A DNA stretch of 64,000 bases. Origin: Pantoea alfalfae (GTDB lineage: Bacteria > Pseudomonadota > Gammaproteobacteria > Enterobacterales > Enterobacteriaceae). Position numbers and translations under genes: made by a program. The number at the start of each line of letters is the position of its first letter. Within the stretch, counting starts at the first letter, position 1. Location of the stretch: NCBI RefSeq assembly GCF_019880205.1, contig NZ_CP082292.1, positions 2,170,001 to 2,234,000 of the forward strand, given 5' to 3'. The notes beneath the pieces are model-generated. The model was not told the DNA's origin and made no database searches. It worked only from the letters and a program-made list of their open reading frames with translations. This document shows, in pieces, positions 18,845 to 28,266 of this stretch.

Positions 18845-19540
18845 TTAACGTTGTGCCAGCGCCGCCTGCATCCAGGCAATGACCAGGGGAGACTCTTTCT
18901 CCTGTAGTGCCGCGCGCTCGGACTGGAACAGCGTCGCGACGAAGAAAGGATGATCTGGCAGCTCCACACCGCGTACGTCACCTGCTTCATCCCAGGCGGT
19001 AATACGCAGGGTGTTATCACCCAGCGCCGCACTGAATTCGGGGTTGACGCCAAAGTTACAGTGATAGCCTTCATCGCTTTCCAGCATGCCGTAGGCCGTA
19101 GCAATACCCGAACCAGGTTCGAATCTGACCGCGCCGCGCTGTTCCACCAGCGAGCAGCTCAGCGGGGCTATGACCATGCGCCCACCGGTGTCGGTTTCGG
19201 CATGACTGGCATCGTGCCAGCCCAGTACATTGCGTGCATACTCGATGACCGCATACTGGAATCCCCCGCAGGAGCCCAGGAAAGGCTTTCCACTTTCCCG
19301 CGCCCAGCGAATGGTATCAAAAACGGCCTCATCATTATGATAGGGACTGCCCGGCACCACCCAGACTGCGTCACTGCGCCTGAGATCGGATTCAGCGAGT
19401 TTTTCGCTGGCAACCCATTCAGCTTCAACCGCTATGTTCAGCCAGCGGGCAGCACGTTCAATAGCAAGAGGAATGGCCTGATGGGCAACCGCATCCGCGC
19501 GGTAGTCACCAGCCAGAGATAAGCGCAGGGGAGACGACAT
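18845..19540 (-). CDS. Class I glutamine-amidotransferase-like protein
   Basis: A 231-residue protein resembling the glutaminase domain of CTP synthase. The nucleophile elbow is KPFLGSCGGFQYAVIEYARN (Cys91), and EGYHCNFGVNPEF follows. A late PDHPFFVATLFQSER segment corresponds to the usual His-x-Glu region of CTP synthase (HPEF/HPFF type), although the Glu of the triad is not obvious. It is a stand-alone domain with no synthase partner nearby, so it may be a glutaminase, a peptidase-like enzyme or a non-catalytic homologue. It converges on the enolase gene, separated only by a perfect palindrome. Confidence 0.65.
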   Translation of the reverse strand: MSSPLRLSLAGDYRADAVAHQAIPLAIERAARWLNIAVEAEWVASEKLAESDLRRSDAVWVVPGSPYHNDEAVFDTIRWARESGKPFLGSCGGFQYAVIEYARNVLGWHDASHAETDTGGRMVIAPLSCSLVEQRGAVRFEPGSGIATAYGMLESDEGYHCNFGVNPEFSAALGDNTLRITAWDEAGDVRGVELPDHPFFVATLFQSERAALQEKESPLVIAWMQAALAQR

Positions 19541-20222
19541 TGGAATGATCCTTTCCGGAGAAATGGAGAGGTTACAGGAATGTTAATTTCAAGTCGAGCG
19601 GCCTGACAGTCGCGTCATAATGCTGCCACTCAGTACAGGGAGCATCATGCCTTCATCACAGTCTGCTTCTCTTTTCTTCAGCGGAAACTTTTTTGCAGGT
19701 TTATGCTGCCGACAGGCTTTTTAGCTTTCCTGCGCAGCAACGCAATCGGTTTCTTCTTTTGCTTTCTGAATTAAATCGCTGGTTTGTGCTCTCGATCAGC
19801 AATTGTATGCTTTGCCGCCAGATGAGACGCGTTAACGTTTACTTTTTCGTCACACTGCCTGAATAATGGCCTGAAACCTCCTATAAATGCTGCTGATAAA
19901 ATCTGCGGCAAACGTTTCATCTGAATTACTCTTCATTAGCAGTTAATGTTAAATTCATCCAGCGCCTCACTCGCATTCAGTTGATTTATACTGATATACT
20001 CTTTTCCATCAATATTAAAACCTGATCAACAGTTTGTTATAAGGTTTTTAACTCTGGATTATCAGCTCAGGCAGGTTGTCAGAAAATTCTTGCCCTGCCG
20101 CCCGTAATCAGCCAAATTAGTCGCCGCTTTTCCCTTCTAATAACAATCTCGCGCATGAAAAACTCACATGACGCGGACTTAATTGCTGTCCCGAAACAGG
20201 GTATGAAAAAACTGAGGTACAT
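19541..20222. other. Long leader and control region upstream of dtpA
   Basis: About 680 bp without a normal-sized gene, AT-rich towards the dtpA end. It holds the upstream region of the amidotransferase gene on the minus strand, a possible 25-codon micro-gene (19647-19724), and a long stretch before dtpA with several T-rich tracts. I could not identify specific regulator sites with confidence. Confidence 0.5.
19647..19724 (+). CDS. Possible 25-codon micro-gene
   Basis: ATG at 19647 is preceded by AGGGAG four bases upstream, and the frame runs 25 codons to a TAG. The peptide begins MPSSQSASLFFSGNFF and ends in a Cys-Cys-Arg segment. A CATAAT sequence at 19616-19621 could be a -10 element. Its size and place, in the long region before dtpA, would suit a leader peptide or a small independent peptide. 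I do not recognise it, and such short frames often occur by chance. Confidence 0.25.
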   Translation: MPSSQSASLFFSGNFFAGLCCRQAF

Positions 20223-21704
20223 GTGTCAACTGCAAACAAACACACTGATGAGGCTGTCAGTCTCAATGCGTTTAAACAGCCGAAGGCGTTCTACTTAATC
20301 TTCTCGATTGAGTTATGGGAACGTTTTGGCTTCTATGGCCTGCAGGCCATTATGGCGGTTTACCTGGTGAAGCAACTGGGATTGTCTGAATCAGACTCCA
20401 TCACCCTGTTCTCTTCATTCAGCGCGCTGGTTTATGGACTTGTCGCCATTGGCGGCTGGCTCGGCGATAAAGTGCTGGGCACGAAACGTGTGATTGTGCT
20501 GGGCGTGCTGGTGCTGGCGCTGGGTTATGCGCTGGTGGCATTCTCCGGTCATAACGTCAGCACCGTCTATATCGGTATGGCAACGATCGCCGTGGGCAGC
20601 GGCCTGTTCAAGGCGAACCCCTCTTCTCTGCTCTCCACCTGCTACGAAAAAGATGATCCGCGTATCGATGGTGCCTTCACCATGTTCTATATGTCGATCA
20701 ACATCGGTTCACTGTTTTCGATGATGCTCACCCCGTGGTTAGCGGCGAAATATGGTTACAGCGTTGCCTTCTCACTGTGCGTTATCGGTCTGATCATCAC
20801 CCTGTTTAACTTCCTGTTCTGCAAACGCATGGTCAAGGATTACGGTTCTAAGCCGGACTTTGCACCGTTGCAGGTTGGAAAACTGCTGATGACCCTGGTT
20901 GGCGTCGTGGTGCTAATCGCGCTAGCGAACTGGATGCTGCATCATCAGGTCATTGCACGCCTGGTGCTGGCGGTCATTGCGCTGGGTATCGTGCTGGTGT
21001 TTGCTAAAGAAGCCTTTGCACTGCAGGGCGCGGCGCGTCGTAAAATGATTGTGGCCTTCCTGCTGATGGTCGAAGCGATTCTCTTCTTCGTGCTCTACAT
21101 GCAGATGCCAACGTCACTCAACTTCTTTGCTATCCGCAACGTTGAGCACACGATTTTCGGCATTACCTTTGCGCCCGAGCAGTTCCAGGCGCTGAACCCG
21201 TTCTGGATCATGCTGGCCAGTCCGCTGCTGGCGGCGCTCTACAACAAGCTGGGCGATAAGCTGCCTATGCCGCACAAGTTTGCCTTTGGTATGGTGCTCT
21301 GCTCCGCGGCGTTCCTGGTGCTGCCGGTGGGCGCGAAGTTCGCCAGCGATGCCGGTATCGTTTCTGTTAACTGGCTGATCCTGAGCTATGCATTGCAGAG
21401 TATCGGTGAGCTGATGATCTCCGGCCTCGGCCTGGCGATGGTGGCACAGCTGGTGCCTCAGCGTCTGATGGGCTTTATCATGGGCTCCTGGTTCCTGACC
21501 ACCGCAGGCGCGGCGGTCATTGCCGGTAAAGTGGCCAACCTGATGGCGGTGCCGGAAAACGTTACCGATCCACTGATTTCGCTGGCGACCTACAGCCGCG
21601 TATTCCAGCAGATTGGTATCGTGACGGCGGTGATCGCCCTGCTGATGCTGATTACGGCGCCGATGCTGAACCGCATGGCGCAGGATCCTGACGCGAAAAA
21701 ATAA
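20223..21704 (+). CDS. dtpA: Proton-dependent di/tripeptide permease DtpA
   Basis: A 493-residue POT/PTR-family membrane transporter that imports di- and tripeptides with protons across the inner membrane. It matches E. coli DtpA (TppB), including the family signature [20 protein letters not shown] near the N-terminus (the E-x-x-E-R-F-x-Y motif) and [17 protein letters not shown]. The start is GTG, as in E. coli, preceded by GAGG. An intrinsic terminator follows. Confidence 0.96.
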   Translation: MSTANKHTDEAVSLNAFKQPKAFYLIFSIELWERFGFYGLQAIMAVYLVKQLGLSESDSITLFSSFSALVYGLVAIGGWLGDKVLGTKRVIVLGVLVLALGYALVAFSGHNVSTVYIGMATIAVGSGLFKANPSSLLSTCYEKDDPRIDGAFTMFYMSINIGSLFSMMLTPWLAAKYGYSVAFSLCVIGLIITLFNFLFCKRMVKDYGSKPDFAPLQVGKLLMTLVGVVVLIALANWMLHHQVIARLVLAVIALGIVLVFAKEAFALQGAARRKMIVAFLLMVEAILFFVLYMQMPTSLNFFAIRNVEHTIFGITFAPEQFQALNPFWIMLASPLLAALYNKLGDKLPMPHKFAFGMVLCSAAFLVLPVGAKFASDAGIVSVNWLILSYALQSIGELMISGLGLAMVAQLVPQRLMGFIMGSWFLTTAGAAVIAGKVANLMAVPENVTDPLISLATYSRVFQQIGIVTAVIALLMLITAPMLNRMAQDPDAKK

Positions 21705-21737
21705 CGTGCAGGCGTCATCGCTGCCGTGATACGAATC

Positions 21738-21763
21738 AGCCGGGCTCTGCCCGGCTTTTTTTA
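21738..21763 (+). terminator. Intrinsic terminator after dtpA
   Basis: Arms AGCCGGGC (21738-21745) and GCCCGGCT (21749-21756) with a TCT loop are followed by a T-rich tract. Confidence 0.9.
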
Positions 21764-21866
21764 TTGCTGACCCTTTCCCCTCATCGATCCCTGATCCTTA
21801 TCACTGGTAATTCCACCCTGAGCCTTTACTATGCTGTGATCCCATTGCAACAAGGAGTACATGGTC

Positions 21867-22472
21867 ATGAAACTGTTTTGCAAAGCAGGAGCCTGCTCTC
21901 TTTCTCCCCATATTGTCATGCGCGAATGCGGTCTCGATTTCACTCAGGTGAACGTTGATCTGGCCACAAAACGCACTGAACGGGGCGATGATTTCCGCCA
22001 GATTAACCCTAAAGGTCAGGTGCCCGCGCTGCTGCTCAGCGACGGCACCGTGCTGACGGAAGGCGTTGCCATTGTGCAGTACCTGGCAGATCTCAAGCCC
22101 GATCGTCATCTGCTGGCACCGGTCGGCAGCCTGACGCGTTATCACACCGTGGAGTGGCTCAGCTACATCGGCAGTGAGCTGCACAAAAGCTTCGGGCCGC
22201 TGTTTCGCCCGGGTTACTCCGATGAGGTGAAAGCGCAGACGCGCAGTCAGCTGGAAGCGAAATTCCGCTATGTCGATGCGTCACTGCGTGACAAACAGTG
22301 GCTGATGGGGCTGCATTTCAGCGTGGCGGATGCCTATCTGTTTGTGGTGACGCGCTGGGCAAAAGCGCTGGGACTGGATTTGTCCGGCTTTACGGCGCTG
22401 GAGGCGTGGTTTGATCGTGTTGCGGAACGTCCTGCGGTGCAGGCGGCGCTGAAAGCGGAAGGCTTAGCCTGA
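21867..22472 (+). CDS. gstA: Glutathione S-transferase
   Basis: A 201-residue cytosolic beta-class glutathione transferase, the same length as E. coli GstA and similar throughout. The N-terminal thioredoxin-like domain has [17 protein letters not shown], in which Cys10 fits the beta-class active-site cysteine, then [14 protein letters not shown] (cis-proline loop) and [13 protein letters not shown]. The helical C-terminal domain includes [12 protein letters not shown] use the second ATG because it gives the family N-terminus; an in-frame ATG two codons earlier sits only three bases after AAGGAG. The gene position next to pdxY matches E. coli. Confidence 0.95.
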   Translation: MKLFCKAGACSLSPHIVMRECGLDFTQVNVDLATKRTERGDDFRQINPKGQVPALLLSDGTVLTEGVAIVQYLADLKPDRHLLAPVGSLTRYHTVEWLSYIGSELHKSFGPLFRPGYSDEVKAQTRSQLEAKFRYVDASLRDKQWLMGLHFSVADAYLFVVTRWAKALGLDLSGFTALEAWFDRVAERPAVQAALKAEGLA

Positions 22473-22477
22473 GTGAA

Positions 22478-22499
22478 CAGGGCCGGTCAACCGGCCCTG
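22478..22499. terminator. Bidirectional hairpin between gstA and pdxY
   Basis: Ten-base arms CAGGGCCGGT and ACCGGCCCTG (22478-22487 and 22490-22499) with a two-base loop lie between the convergent stops of gstA and pdxY. Confidence 0.7.
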
Positions 22500-22504
22500 A
22501 TGCA

Positions 22505-23365
22505 TTACAGCTTTTCGGCCGTGAAGTGCTGCGTTGGACTGGCGATGGCATCCTGGGCCGCCACCAGCTGCAGCTCATACTCGCCCATTTGATGGGTTTT
22601 CAGCATCACCTCATAGACCGCCGCAGTGACGTGCTCCAGCGCATCCTGCAATGATTTGCCGTGCAGCAGATTCACCAGCAGCAGACCGCTGGTAAGATCG
22701 CCTACGCCGACCGGCTGACGCACACCGAAATCGACCAGCGGACGGCTGATGTGCCAGGCGTCTTCCGCCGTCACCAGCAGCATCTCAAAGCGATCGCTGC
22801 GACGACCGGCGCGCGCCAGATGCTTCACCAGCACCACGCGTGGTCCCTGGGCAATCAGCGCCCGCGCAGCGTCGACTGCCGCGTCGACGTCGGTGACAGT
22901 GCGTTCGCTCAGCATCTCCAGCTCAAGCAGGTTCGGGGCGATGATGTCGCTGGCCGGCATCGCCATTTTACAGTGAAACTCCGCCACGCCGGGTGCCACG
23001 ATGCAGCCTTTCTCGGGATGACCCATCACCGGATCGCAGAAGTACCAGGCATCTGGATTAGCCGCTTTGACCTGCTGAACAATCTGCAGAATCTGCTCAC
23101 CCTGCTCTGCCGAACCCAGATAGCCGCTCAGCACCGCGTCGCAGGTCTTCAGACGGTCAATATCTGCGATGCCTTTAACGATGTCAGTTAAATGCGTGGC
23201 AGGCATCACCGTGCCGGTCCAGTGACCATATTGCGTATGGTTGGAAAACTGCACGGTGTTCAGCGGCCAGACGTTTGCTCCCAGACGGCGCATCGGAAAC
23301 TCAGCCGCCGCATTACCGGCGTGACCAAAAACAACATGCGACTGAATCGCTAAAATATTTTTCAC
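22505..23365 (-). CDS. pdxY: Pyridoxal kinase PdxY
   Basis: A 286-residue ribokinase-fold kinase that phosphorylates pyridoxal in the vitamin B6 salvage pathway. It resembles E. coli PdxY along its length. Visible features are the N-terminal substrate segment [11 protein letters not shown], the phosphate-binding VLVKHL region, and the ATP/anion-hole motif [10 protein letters not shown] with the catalytic aspartate near residue 224. The start codon is GTG. It follows tyrS with a terminator-like hairpin between them, so it is likely made from tyrS readthrough plus any local promoter. Confidence 0.95.
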   Translation of the reverse strand: MKNILAIQSHVVFGHAGNAAAEFPMRRLGANVWPLNTVQFSNHTQYGHWTGTVMPATHLTDIVKGIADIDRLKTCDAVLSGYLGSAEQGEQILQIVQQVKAANPDAWYFCDPVMGHPEKGCIVAPGVAEFHCKMAMPASDIIAPNLLELEMLSERTVTDVDAAVDAARALIAQGPRVVLVKHLARAGRRSDRFEMLLVTAEDAWHISRPLVDFGVRQPVGVGDLTSGLLLVNLLHGKSLQDALEHVTAAVYEVMLKTHQMGEYELQLVAAQDAIASPTQHFTAEKL

Positions 23366-23390
23366 TTGTTTGCCCTGTCCTGCCTTGCCA

Positions 23391-23415
23391 TAAAAAAGGG
23401 CCGGAAACCGGCCCT
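23391..23415 (-). terminator. Terminator between tyrS and pdxY
   Basis: On the minus strand the arms AGGGCCGG and CCGGCCCT (23397-23404 with 23408-23415) are followed by six T. It immediately follows the tyrS stop and would limit readthrough into pdxY. Confidence 0.8.
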
Positions 23416-23421
23416 GAAATC

Positions 23422-24696
23422 TTACTGCCAGTTAATCAGGCAGTAATGTTTCTTACCGCGACGCAGCAGCGTAAAGCGGTTAAACAGTTTGTCGCTGTCG
23501 CTGAAGCGGTATTCCGCGTCAGACTGCTTTTCACCATTCAGAGAAACGGCATTGGAGCCGATCATGGTGCGTGCCTGACCGCGAGACGGCACCAGCTCGG
23601 CTTTCACCAGCGCCTGCTGCAGATCGTCGTCAGCGCCCAGTACGATAGTGGGCATACCATCCTGCGCCAGCTGTTCAAAATCGGCTTCGGTCATGTCGCT
23701 CACGGAGCCAGAGAAGAGGCTGGCCGTGATGCGTTTTGCCGCCGACAGACCCGCTTCGCCATGCACCAGACGCGTTACCAGCTCAGCCAGCACATACTGC
23801 GCACGTGGCGCGGTGCCGCTGTTTTTGTCCTCCTCTTCCAGCGCGTTGATCTCTTCAATGCTCAGGAAGGTGAAGAACTTCAGGAAGCGATAGACATCGG
23901 CGTCAGCGGTGTTGATCCAGAACTGATAGAACTTGTACGGGCTGGTTTTCTTCGCATCGAGCCAGACTGCGCCGCCTTCCGTTTTACCGAATTTGGTGCC
24001 GTCAGACTTGGTGATCAGCGGAACGGTCAGACCAAAGACCTGGTTCTGATGCAGACGACGGGTCAGGTCGATACCGGAGGTGATGTTACCCCACTGATCG
24101 GAACCGCCAATCTGCAACGATACGCCGTGACGCTCGTTCAGGCAGGCGAAATCATAGCCCTGCAGCAGATTGTAAGAGAATTCGGTAAAGGAGATGCCCT
24201 GATCGTCACGGTTCAGACGCTGCTTCACCGCTTCTTTATTGATCATCTGGTTAACGGAGAAGTGTTTACCGATGTCACGCAGGAAGGTCAGCACGTTCAT
24301 GCTGCCAAACCAGTCGTAGTTGTTGGCGGCGATTGCGCTGTTGCTGCCGCAATCGAAGTCGAGGAATGGCGCCACCTGCTGGCGGATCTTCTCAACCCAT
24401 TCGTTGACGGTGTCGCTGGTATTAAGTTTACGCTCTGCAGCTTTGAAGCTCGGGTCGCCAATCAGGCCGGTTGCCCCCCCGACCAGTGCCACCGGCTGAT
24501 GGCCGGCATCCTGAAAACGCTTCAGGCAGAGCAGCGGTACCAGATGGCCCAAATGCAAGCTGTCAGCAGTGGGGTCAAAGCCGCAATAGAGCGAAATTGG
24601 CCCCTGCGCCAGTTTCTCTGTTAACGCGTCTTCATCCGTCACCTGGGCGATAAGGCCCCTCTCCTGCAATTGTTGTATCAGGTTACTGCTGGTCAT
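23422..24696 (-). CDS. tyrS: Tyrosyl-tRNA synthetase
   Basis: A 424-residue class I aminoacyl-tRNA synthetase. The HIGH-type motif is HLGH in [17 protein letters not shown] and the KMSKS-type motif is KFGKT in [17 protein letters not shown]. The tyrosine-binding YDFACLN and the GGSDQWGNI stretch are present, and the last ~65 residues form an S4 RNA-binding domain. I chose the MTSSNL start at 24696, which has GGAG upstream and gives the E. coli length; the frame continues 14 codons further. Confidence 0.97.
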   Translation of the reverse strand: MTSSNLIQQLQERGLIAQVTDEDALTEKLAQGPISLYCGFDPTADSLHLGHLVPLLCLKRFQDAGHQPVALVGGATGLIGDPSFKAAERKLNTSDTVNEWVEKIRQQVAPFLDFDCGSNSAIAANNYDWFGSMNVLTFLRDIGKHFSVNQMINKEAVKQRLNRDDQGISFTEFSYNLLQGYDFACLNERHGVSLQIGGSDQWGNITSGIDLTRRLHQNQVFGLTVPLITKSDGTKFGKTEGGAVWLDAKKTSPYKFYQFWINTADADVYRFLKFFTFLSIEEINALEEEDKNSGTAPRAQYVLAELVTRLVHGEAGLSAAKRITASLFSGSVSDMTEADFEQLAQDGMPTIVLGADDDLQQALVKAELVPSRGQARTMIGSNAVSLNGEKQSDAEYRFSDSDKLFNRFTLLRRGKKHYCLINWQ

Positions 24697-24836
24697 TACT
24701 GACTCCAAATTGATCAGACTGCACCTATGCTGGTACACAGCTTTCCGCTGAGTTGCGGAATCGAAAAAAATGAGGGCTATAGCATAAAGCGCTGACGCCT
24801 TCTGTGCCAGCGCTGATAGGGGGAAATCATGCAGAT

Positions 24837-25493
24837 TCAGGGTGCCAGACGGTCGATTTTCCAGCCATCGTGATCGCGCTGATAGATGAAACGATCGTGC
24901 AGGCGATGTTCGCCGCCCTGCCAGAACTCCACTGTGTGAAATTTCACGCGGTATCCACCCCAGAAGCTGGGCAGCGGCACATCACCCTGCTGGAACTTCT
25001 GTTTCAGTTCCAGAAACTTCCCTTCCAGAATGCCACGGGCCGAAATACGGCTCGACTGCTTCGACACCCAGGCTCCAATCTGACTGTCGCGCGGGCGGCT
25101 GTGGAAATATTTCAGCACCTCCAGCGGCGACAGTTTCTCCACTTCGCCCAGCACCATCACCTGACGCTCCAGGTAGTGCCACGGGAAGTGCAGGCAGATA
25201 CGTGGATTGTGCGCCAACTGCAGCGCCTTGCGGCTGCCAAGATTGGTGTAAAACACCATGCCCTGCGCATCGAAGTGCTTCAGCAGCACGATACGCTGCC
25301 ACGGCTGGCCCTGCTCATCCACGGTGGCCACGGTCATTGCCGTGGGATCGGGCAGTTTTGCTTCACACGCCTGGCTCAGCCACTGTTCAAACAGCGCAAT
25401 CGGATCATCCGGCAGATCCTTACGACGCAATCCGCCGCGGGTATATTCACGCCGCAGATGGGCAATGGTGTGTAGCGTTTCGCTGTCGCTCAT
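24837..25493 (-). CDS. pdxH: Pyridoxamine 5'-phosphate oxidase
   Basis: A 218-residue FMN-dependent oxidase that converts pyridoxine or pyridoxamine 5'-phosphate to pyridoxal 5'-phosphate. Family hallmarks include the N-terminal [16 protein letters not shown], the FMN-binding [18 protein letters not shown] and [10 protein letters not shown], and the C-terminal signature [18 protein letters not shown]. Full length compared with E. coli (218 residues). It lies between tyrS and mliC, as in E. coli. Confidence 0.97.
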   Translation of the reverse strand: MSDSETLHTIAHLRREYTRGGLRRKDLPDDPIALFEQWLSQACEAKLPDPTAMTVATVDEQGQPWQRIVLLKHFDAQGMVFYTNLGSRKALQLAHNPRICLHFPWHYLERQVMVLGEVEKLSPLEVLKYFHSRPRDSQIGAWVSKQSSRISARGILEGKFLELKQKFQQGDVPLPSFWGGYRVKFHTVEFWQGGEHRLHDRFIYQRDHDGWKIDRLAP

Positions 25494-25518
25494 AATGCTC
25501 GCCTATTCAGATAAAGAG

Positions 25519-25833
25519 TCAGCTGGCAGGTTGCAGCTCACAATCGTTCACGACGATTTTATCGTTACGTTCGATAAATGCGCCGTTTCCTTTGGACCAG
25601 AACACATAGGTGTTGTCGCTATAGCGTGCGCCGGAAGCCGATACCGTCTGCTTCAGCGTCAGGGGCTGGCCATCCATGATGAAGCTCACCTGCTCGTTCG
25701 CCTCATCCAGTGTCACGGTCAGGGGCAGGGTTCCACAGCGATAATGCAGGGTCTGCGGCAACGGTGGCTGTTTATGCATCAGACTACAGCCGGACAGCAA
25801 CAGCACCGCGGCAACGGTCAATCCTTTCAACAT
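25519..25833 (-). CDS. mliC: Membrane-bound C-type lysozyme inhibitor MliC
   Basis: A 104-residue outer-membrane lipoprotein that blocks C-type (animal) lysozyme. The lipobox is LLSGCS with the lipidated cysteine near residue 15. The MliC fold is marked by YRCGTLPLTV near the start and SASGARYSDNTYVFWSKG, the loop that enters the lysozyme active site, plus the disulfide partner in NDCELQ. The start at 25833 has GGAGA upstream and leads straight into the signal peptide. In E. coli anmK follows directly upstream of this gene; here 31 kb of other genes intervene. Confidence 0.93.
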   Translation of the reverse strand: MLKGLTVAAVLLLSGCSLMHKQPPLPQTLHYRCGTLPLTVTLDEANEQVSFIMDGQPLTLKQTVSASGARYSDNTYVFWSKGNGAFIERNDKIVVNDCELQPAS

Positions 25834-26022
25834 AAGCGGGTCTCCTTCACGAGTGAAGCTGGCATTATAAGAAGGATTTTGCGCGAAGTAAGTGGGAATC
25901 CGCGCCAATCTGGTGGATGCTGTCATGCCGCCTGAATTATTCCGCATTTTCAGGCGGTTGTCTGAATGCACAGACCGCGTTCTCAGGCTACGCTCTATAG
26001 ATCTTAAGCGAGGAAAACAAAT

Positions 26023-26226
26023 ATGAAATTTGATAACGAAGATGCATTTAAGCTGGCTGTGGCGTTTATGAACCACAAAGAGAATGCCACCGTCGCCAGC
26101 AGCTACTTTAAAACCTTTATCGACACCTACCAGAAATTTGATCGCTGGCTGAGCGCATCCGATCCGGTCAGCGCCATGAAAGCGGAAAAAGCGGCAGCCA
26201 AAGCCGGCGAAGACTCCATTCTTTGA
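26023..26226 (+). CDS. Small hypothetical protein
   Basis: A 67-residue soluble protein, mostly helical by composition, beginning MKFDNEDAFKLAV with a Lys/Ala-rich end. AGGA lies 10 bases upstream of the ATG and a clear hairpin follows the stop, so it looks like a complete single-gene unit divergent from mliC. No domain or relative is recognised. Confidence 0.6.
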   Translation: MKFDNEDAFKLAVAFMNHKENATVASSYFKTFIDTYQKFDRWLSASDPVSAMKAEKAAAKAGEDSIL

Positions 26227-26239
26227 TCCCCTTCTTCAC

Positions 26240-26269
26240 TGGCCCGATAGTCATCAGGGTATCGGGCCA
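26240..26269 (+). terminator. Hairpin after the 26023 gene
   Basis: Arms TGGCCCGATA (26240-26249) and TATCGGGCCA (26260-26269) form a perfect stem 14 bp after the stop. There is no T run. Confidence 0.55.
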
Positions 26270-26595
26270 GCGGATATAAGCAGCCGTTAACGCTGGTGCA
26301 GACGATTACCCCTATGGCGACGCTGGCTTTAACGAAGAATATCTGCTCCGGCTGCCGTGCTTATTTTCCACCCTGACCTCACTTTTATTCAGGCCATGTA
26401 ATGCCTCTGCTGAAACGGCATAAACAGCCGTGCACATTTGCAATAAATGCTATTCCCCACCGTCATTCCCGTGAATAATCGCTACACCCCCCTTTTTTGT
26501 CTAAAAAACCGGCAGCGAAACGTGACAGGGTCAGCAAACTCTATAAAGCCGTCTATGCTGTAAACGTCTGGTTATACTTCATGGAGTTAAAAAAA

Positions 26596-26829
26596 ATGAA
26601 AATGAAATCCCTGTCAGCCATTGCTTTGCTGGCGCTTTCTTTAGGTACGCTTGCAGGCTGCGCCTCGAATCAGTCAATTAAGACCACTGATGGCCGTACC
26701 ATTGTCACTGATGGTAAACCGCAGATCGATTCAGATACTGGCCTGGTTTCTTATCGCGATGCTCAGACAGGAAAAACTGAGCAGATCAATCGCAATGAGA
26801 TCAGTAATATGAGTGAACTCGACAACTAA
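26596..26829 (+). CDS. YgdI/YgdR-type lipoprotein
   Basis: A 77-residue lipoprotein with signal peptide and lipobox (LGTLAGCAS). The mature part carries the small beta-strand domain of the YgdI/YgdR (DUF903) family: TTDGRTIVTDGKP followed by GLVSYRDAQTGKTEQINRNEI. Function is unknown. GGAG lies nine bases before the ATG at 26596; a longer frame to 26497 is unlikely. A second, related lipoprotein follows 15 bases later, suggesting a tandem duplication within one operon. Confidence 0.8.
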   Translation: MKMKSLSAIALLALSLGTLAGCASNQSIKTTDGRTIVTDGKPQIDSDTGLVSYRDAQTGKTEQINRNEISNMSELDN

Positions 26830-26844
26830 TATAAGGTGAATAAG

Positions 26845-27075
26845 ATGAAAAAAGCGCTGATTTTACCTCTCGCCGCATTGATTGGTATGACCGTATTAAC
26901 CGGCTGCACCCGTACCAGTTATGCGATTCAGACTAATGATGGACGTACCATTATTAGTGATGGCAAGCCTTCTGAGTCAGATGCCGGTCTGCTGGCCTAC
27001 ACCGACGCCAATGGCGTGAAGCAACAGATTAATAAAGCGGACGTTAAAGCGGTTTCTGAAGTACCGAAGAAATAA
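26845..27075 (+). CDS. YgdI/YgdR-type lipoprotein, second copy
   Basis: A 76-residue lipoprotein, paralogue of the preceding gene. Lipobox VLTGCT, then TNDGRTIISDGKP and GLLAYTDANGVKQQINKADV match the same DUF903 domain. The start at 26845 follows AAGGTG; a GTG nine bases earlier is an alternative. The gene ends before a strong terminator, so the pair forms a two-gene operon. Function is unknown. Confidence 0.8.
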   Translation: MKKALILPLAALIGMTVLTGCTRTSYAIQTNDGRTIISDGKPSESDAGLLAYTDANGVKQQINKADVKAVSEVPKK

Positions 27076-27096
27076 ACCGGGCACTATCGTTCATTT

Positions 27097-27128
27097 AATA
27101 AAGCCGCCTACGGGCGGCTTTATTTTTT
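27097..27128 (+). terminator. Intrinsic terminator after the lipoprotein pair
   Basis: Twelve-base arms AATAAAGCCGCC (27097-27108) and GGCGGCTTTATT (27113-27124) with a TACG loop are followed by T residues. Confidence 0.92.
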
Positions 27129-27496
27129 CCTGTGCTTAGCGCGACATGTGGTACGAACGAAGCTTCCCGCCACCTGCCGATTCGAATCAGAAATATCCGT
27201 TATGTTATAGCCATAATATGGCAGTCAACATGACAGTAATCGTGATTCACCTGCTTATTACTTATCTGAATTTCAGGCAACCCCTACCCTTTTTAACCAG
27301 CTTAATAGCTCAAGCTCTTTTACCCGTAAAACAGAACTCTGTTTTTATTCTTTTTTATTAGAGGCTTATCGCTTCGCTTAAAGGTTCATTTTATTTTTTA
27401 ATCATTTCAACTGTGTTTATCGGCGGTTTCCGATCTTTTAGTCCGGATGACCTTTAACTAGACTATTCATATCGTTATTCAATCAGGAGGTCGCTG
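27129..27496. other. Gene-free AT-rich stretch with an orphan terminator
   Basis: About 370 bp with no convincing gene. A 71-codon frame at 27146-27361 has no ribosome-binding site. At 27328-27345 the arms AAAACAGA and TCTGTTTT with a two-base loop are followed by a T-rich tract, a terminator-like structure that ends no visible gene and could mark the end of a small RNA. Confidence 0.4.
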
Positions 27497-27769
27497 ATGG
27501 TTTACCATGATAAAACAATCGGTCATATCATTCTTGGTGAAGCCGCCATTAATCTGGCGTTTGAAGAGCAGGAGATCACGCTGGTATCACTGATTCGCCA
27601 GCTGGCTGAAATGGCTGAAAACGAACGCAGCGATGAGCGCGTCGCGCAGATTGCTGCTACACGCAACTGGCTTAAAGGCTTTATCGAGGCCTCAACGCGC
27701 GACCGCGCCGAATTAAACTGGCTGGTTGAAACCGGACAGGCGCCGGTTTACCTTAAAGATTACCGCTAA
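27497..27769 (+). CDS. Small hypothetical protein
   Basis: A 90-residue soluble, acidic, helical protein. The ATG follows a strong AGGAGG seven bases upstream, so it is very likely translated. The central helix ITLVSLIRQLAEMAENER and the C-terminal TGQAPVYLKDYR are notable but match no family I know. It is followed 230 bp later by an AriR-like gene; whether they share a role is unknown. Confidence 0.6.
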   Translation: MVYHDKTIGHIILGEAAINLAFEEQEITLVSLIRQLAEMAENERSDERVAQIAATRNWLKGFIEASTRDRAELNWLVETGQAPVYLKDYR

Positions 27770-27940
27770 TGTGCTAAAGAATGTCCTGTCGGTTCAGGGT
27801 GCCAGGCCTCGCCTGGTGCCACTCACCACTCCGCGGCATCACGCCAGTTTTTGCATTTTTTCTGTTTATCGCCAGAAGCTATGCAGATCGCACGAAAACC
27901 ACCGGTCCTGCCCTGAAATAGCTATACAGATTCGATTTTT

Positions 27941-27955
27941 TTGTATAACTTTGGC
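27941..27955 (+). promoter_or_regulatory. AriR-locus box, copy 1
   Basis: TTGTATAACTTTGGC lies 41 bp upstream of the AriR-like gene at 27997. Nearly the same 15-mer occurs twice, 19 bp apart, upstream of the second AriR-like gene at 32.9 kb. The TATAAC inside it could serve as a -10 element, with the box as an operator over the promoter. Confidence 0.5.
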
Positions 27956-27996
27956 GCAAGCCGATCGTTTTTCCATCACCTCACAGGAAATTATCC

Positions 27997-28236
27997 ATGT
28001 ACCCGAACCAGAGACTGCCGCGGACGGCAGACGATATTGCCCGTTATTTTAATGCGGCAAGCCTGCCCTCACAGCAGGAAACGCTGGGTCAGGTGGTGGT
28101 GGAAATTCTGCATGCAGGCGGGAACGTAAACCGTAAATCGATCTGCACCAAACTTCTCCGTCGGCTGGAGACAGCGTCCACGCAGGAAGAGGAGCGTCAT
28201 TACCGTGCCCTCATCAGCCTGCTGTTTGGCCGTTAA
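27997..28236 (+). CDS. AriR/YmgB-family small regulator-like protein
   Basis: A 79-residue protein resembling the AriR/YmgB-YcgZ group of small biofilm and acid-resistance connectors. The family-type core is the helix QETLGQVVVEILHAGG, then NVNRKSICTKLLRRLETA, then a third helix EEERHYRALISLLF. In E. coli such proteins act through the Rcs system and are released by the blue-light receptor BluF from the repressor BluR. AGGA lies nine bases upstream of the ATG. A shared box lies just upstream. Family assignment is by pattern only. Confidence 0.6.
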   Translation: MYPNQRLPRTADDIARYFNAASLPSQQETLGQVVVEILHAGGNVNRKSICTKLLRRLETASTQEEERHYRALISLLFGR

Positions 28237-28266
28237 GCAGCGGACGCTCTCTGCCAGCGACTTCTG

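Noticed and set aside
23275-24624. 449-codon plus-strand frame opposite tyrS
   Set aside because: Complete overlap with tyrS on the other strand; no family features.
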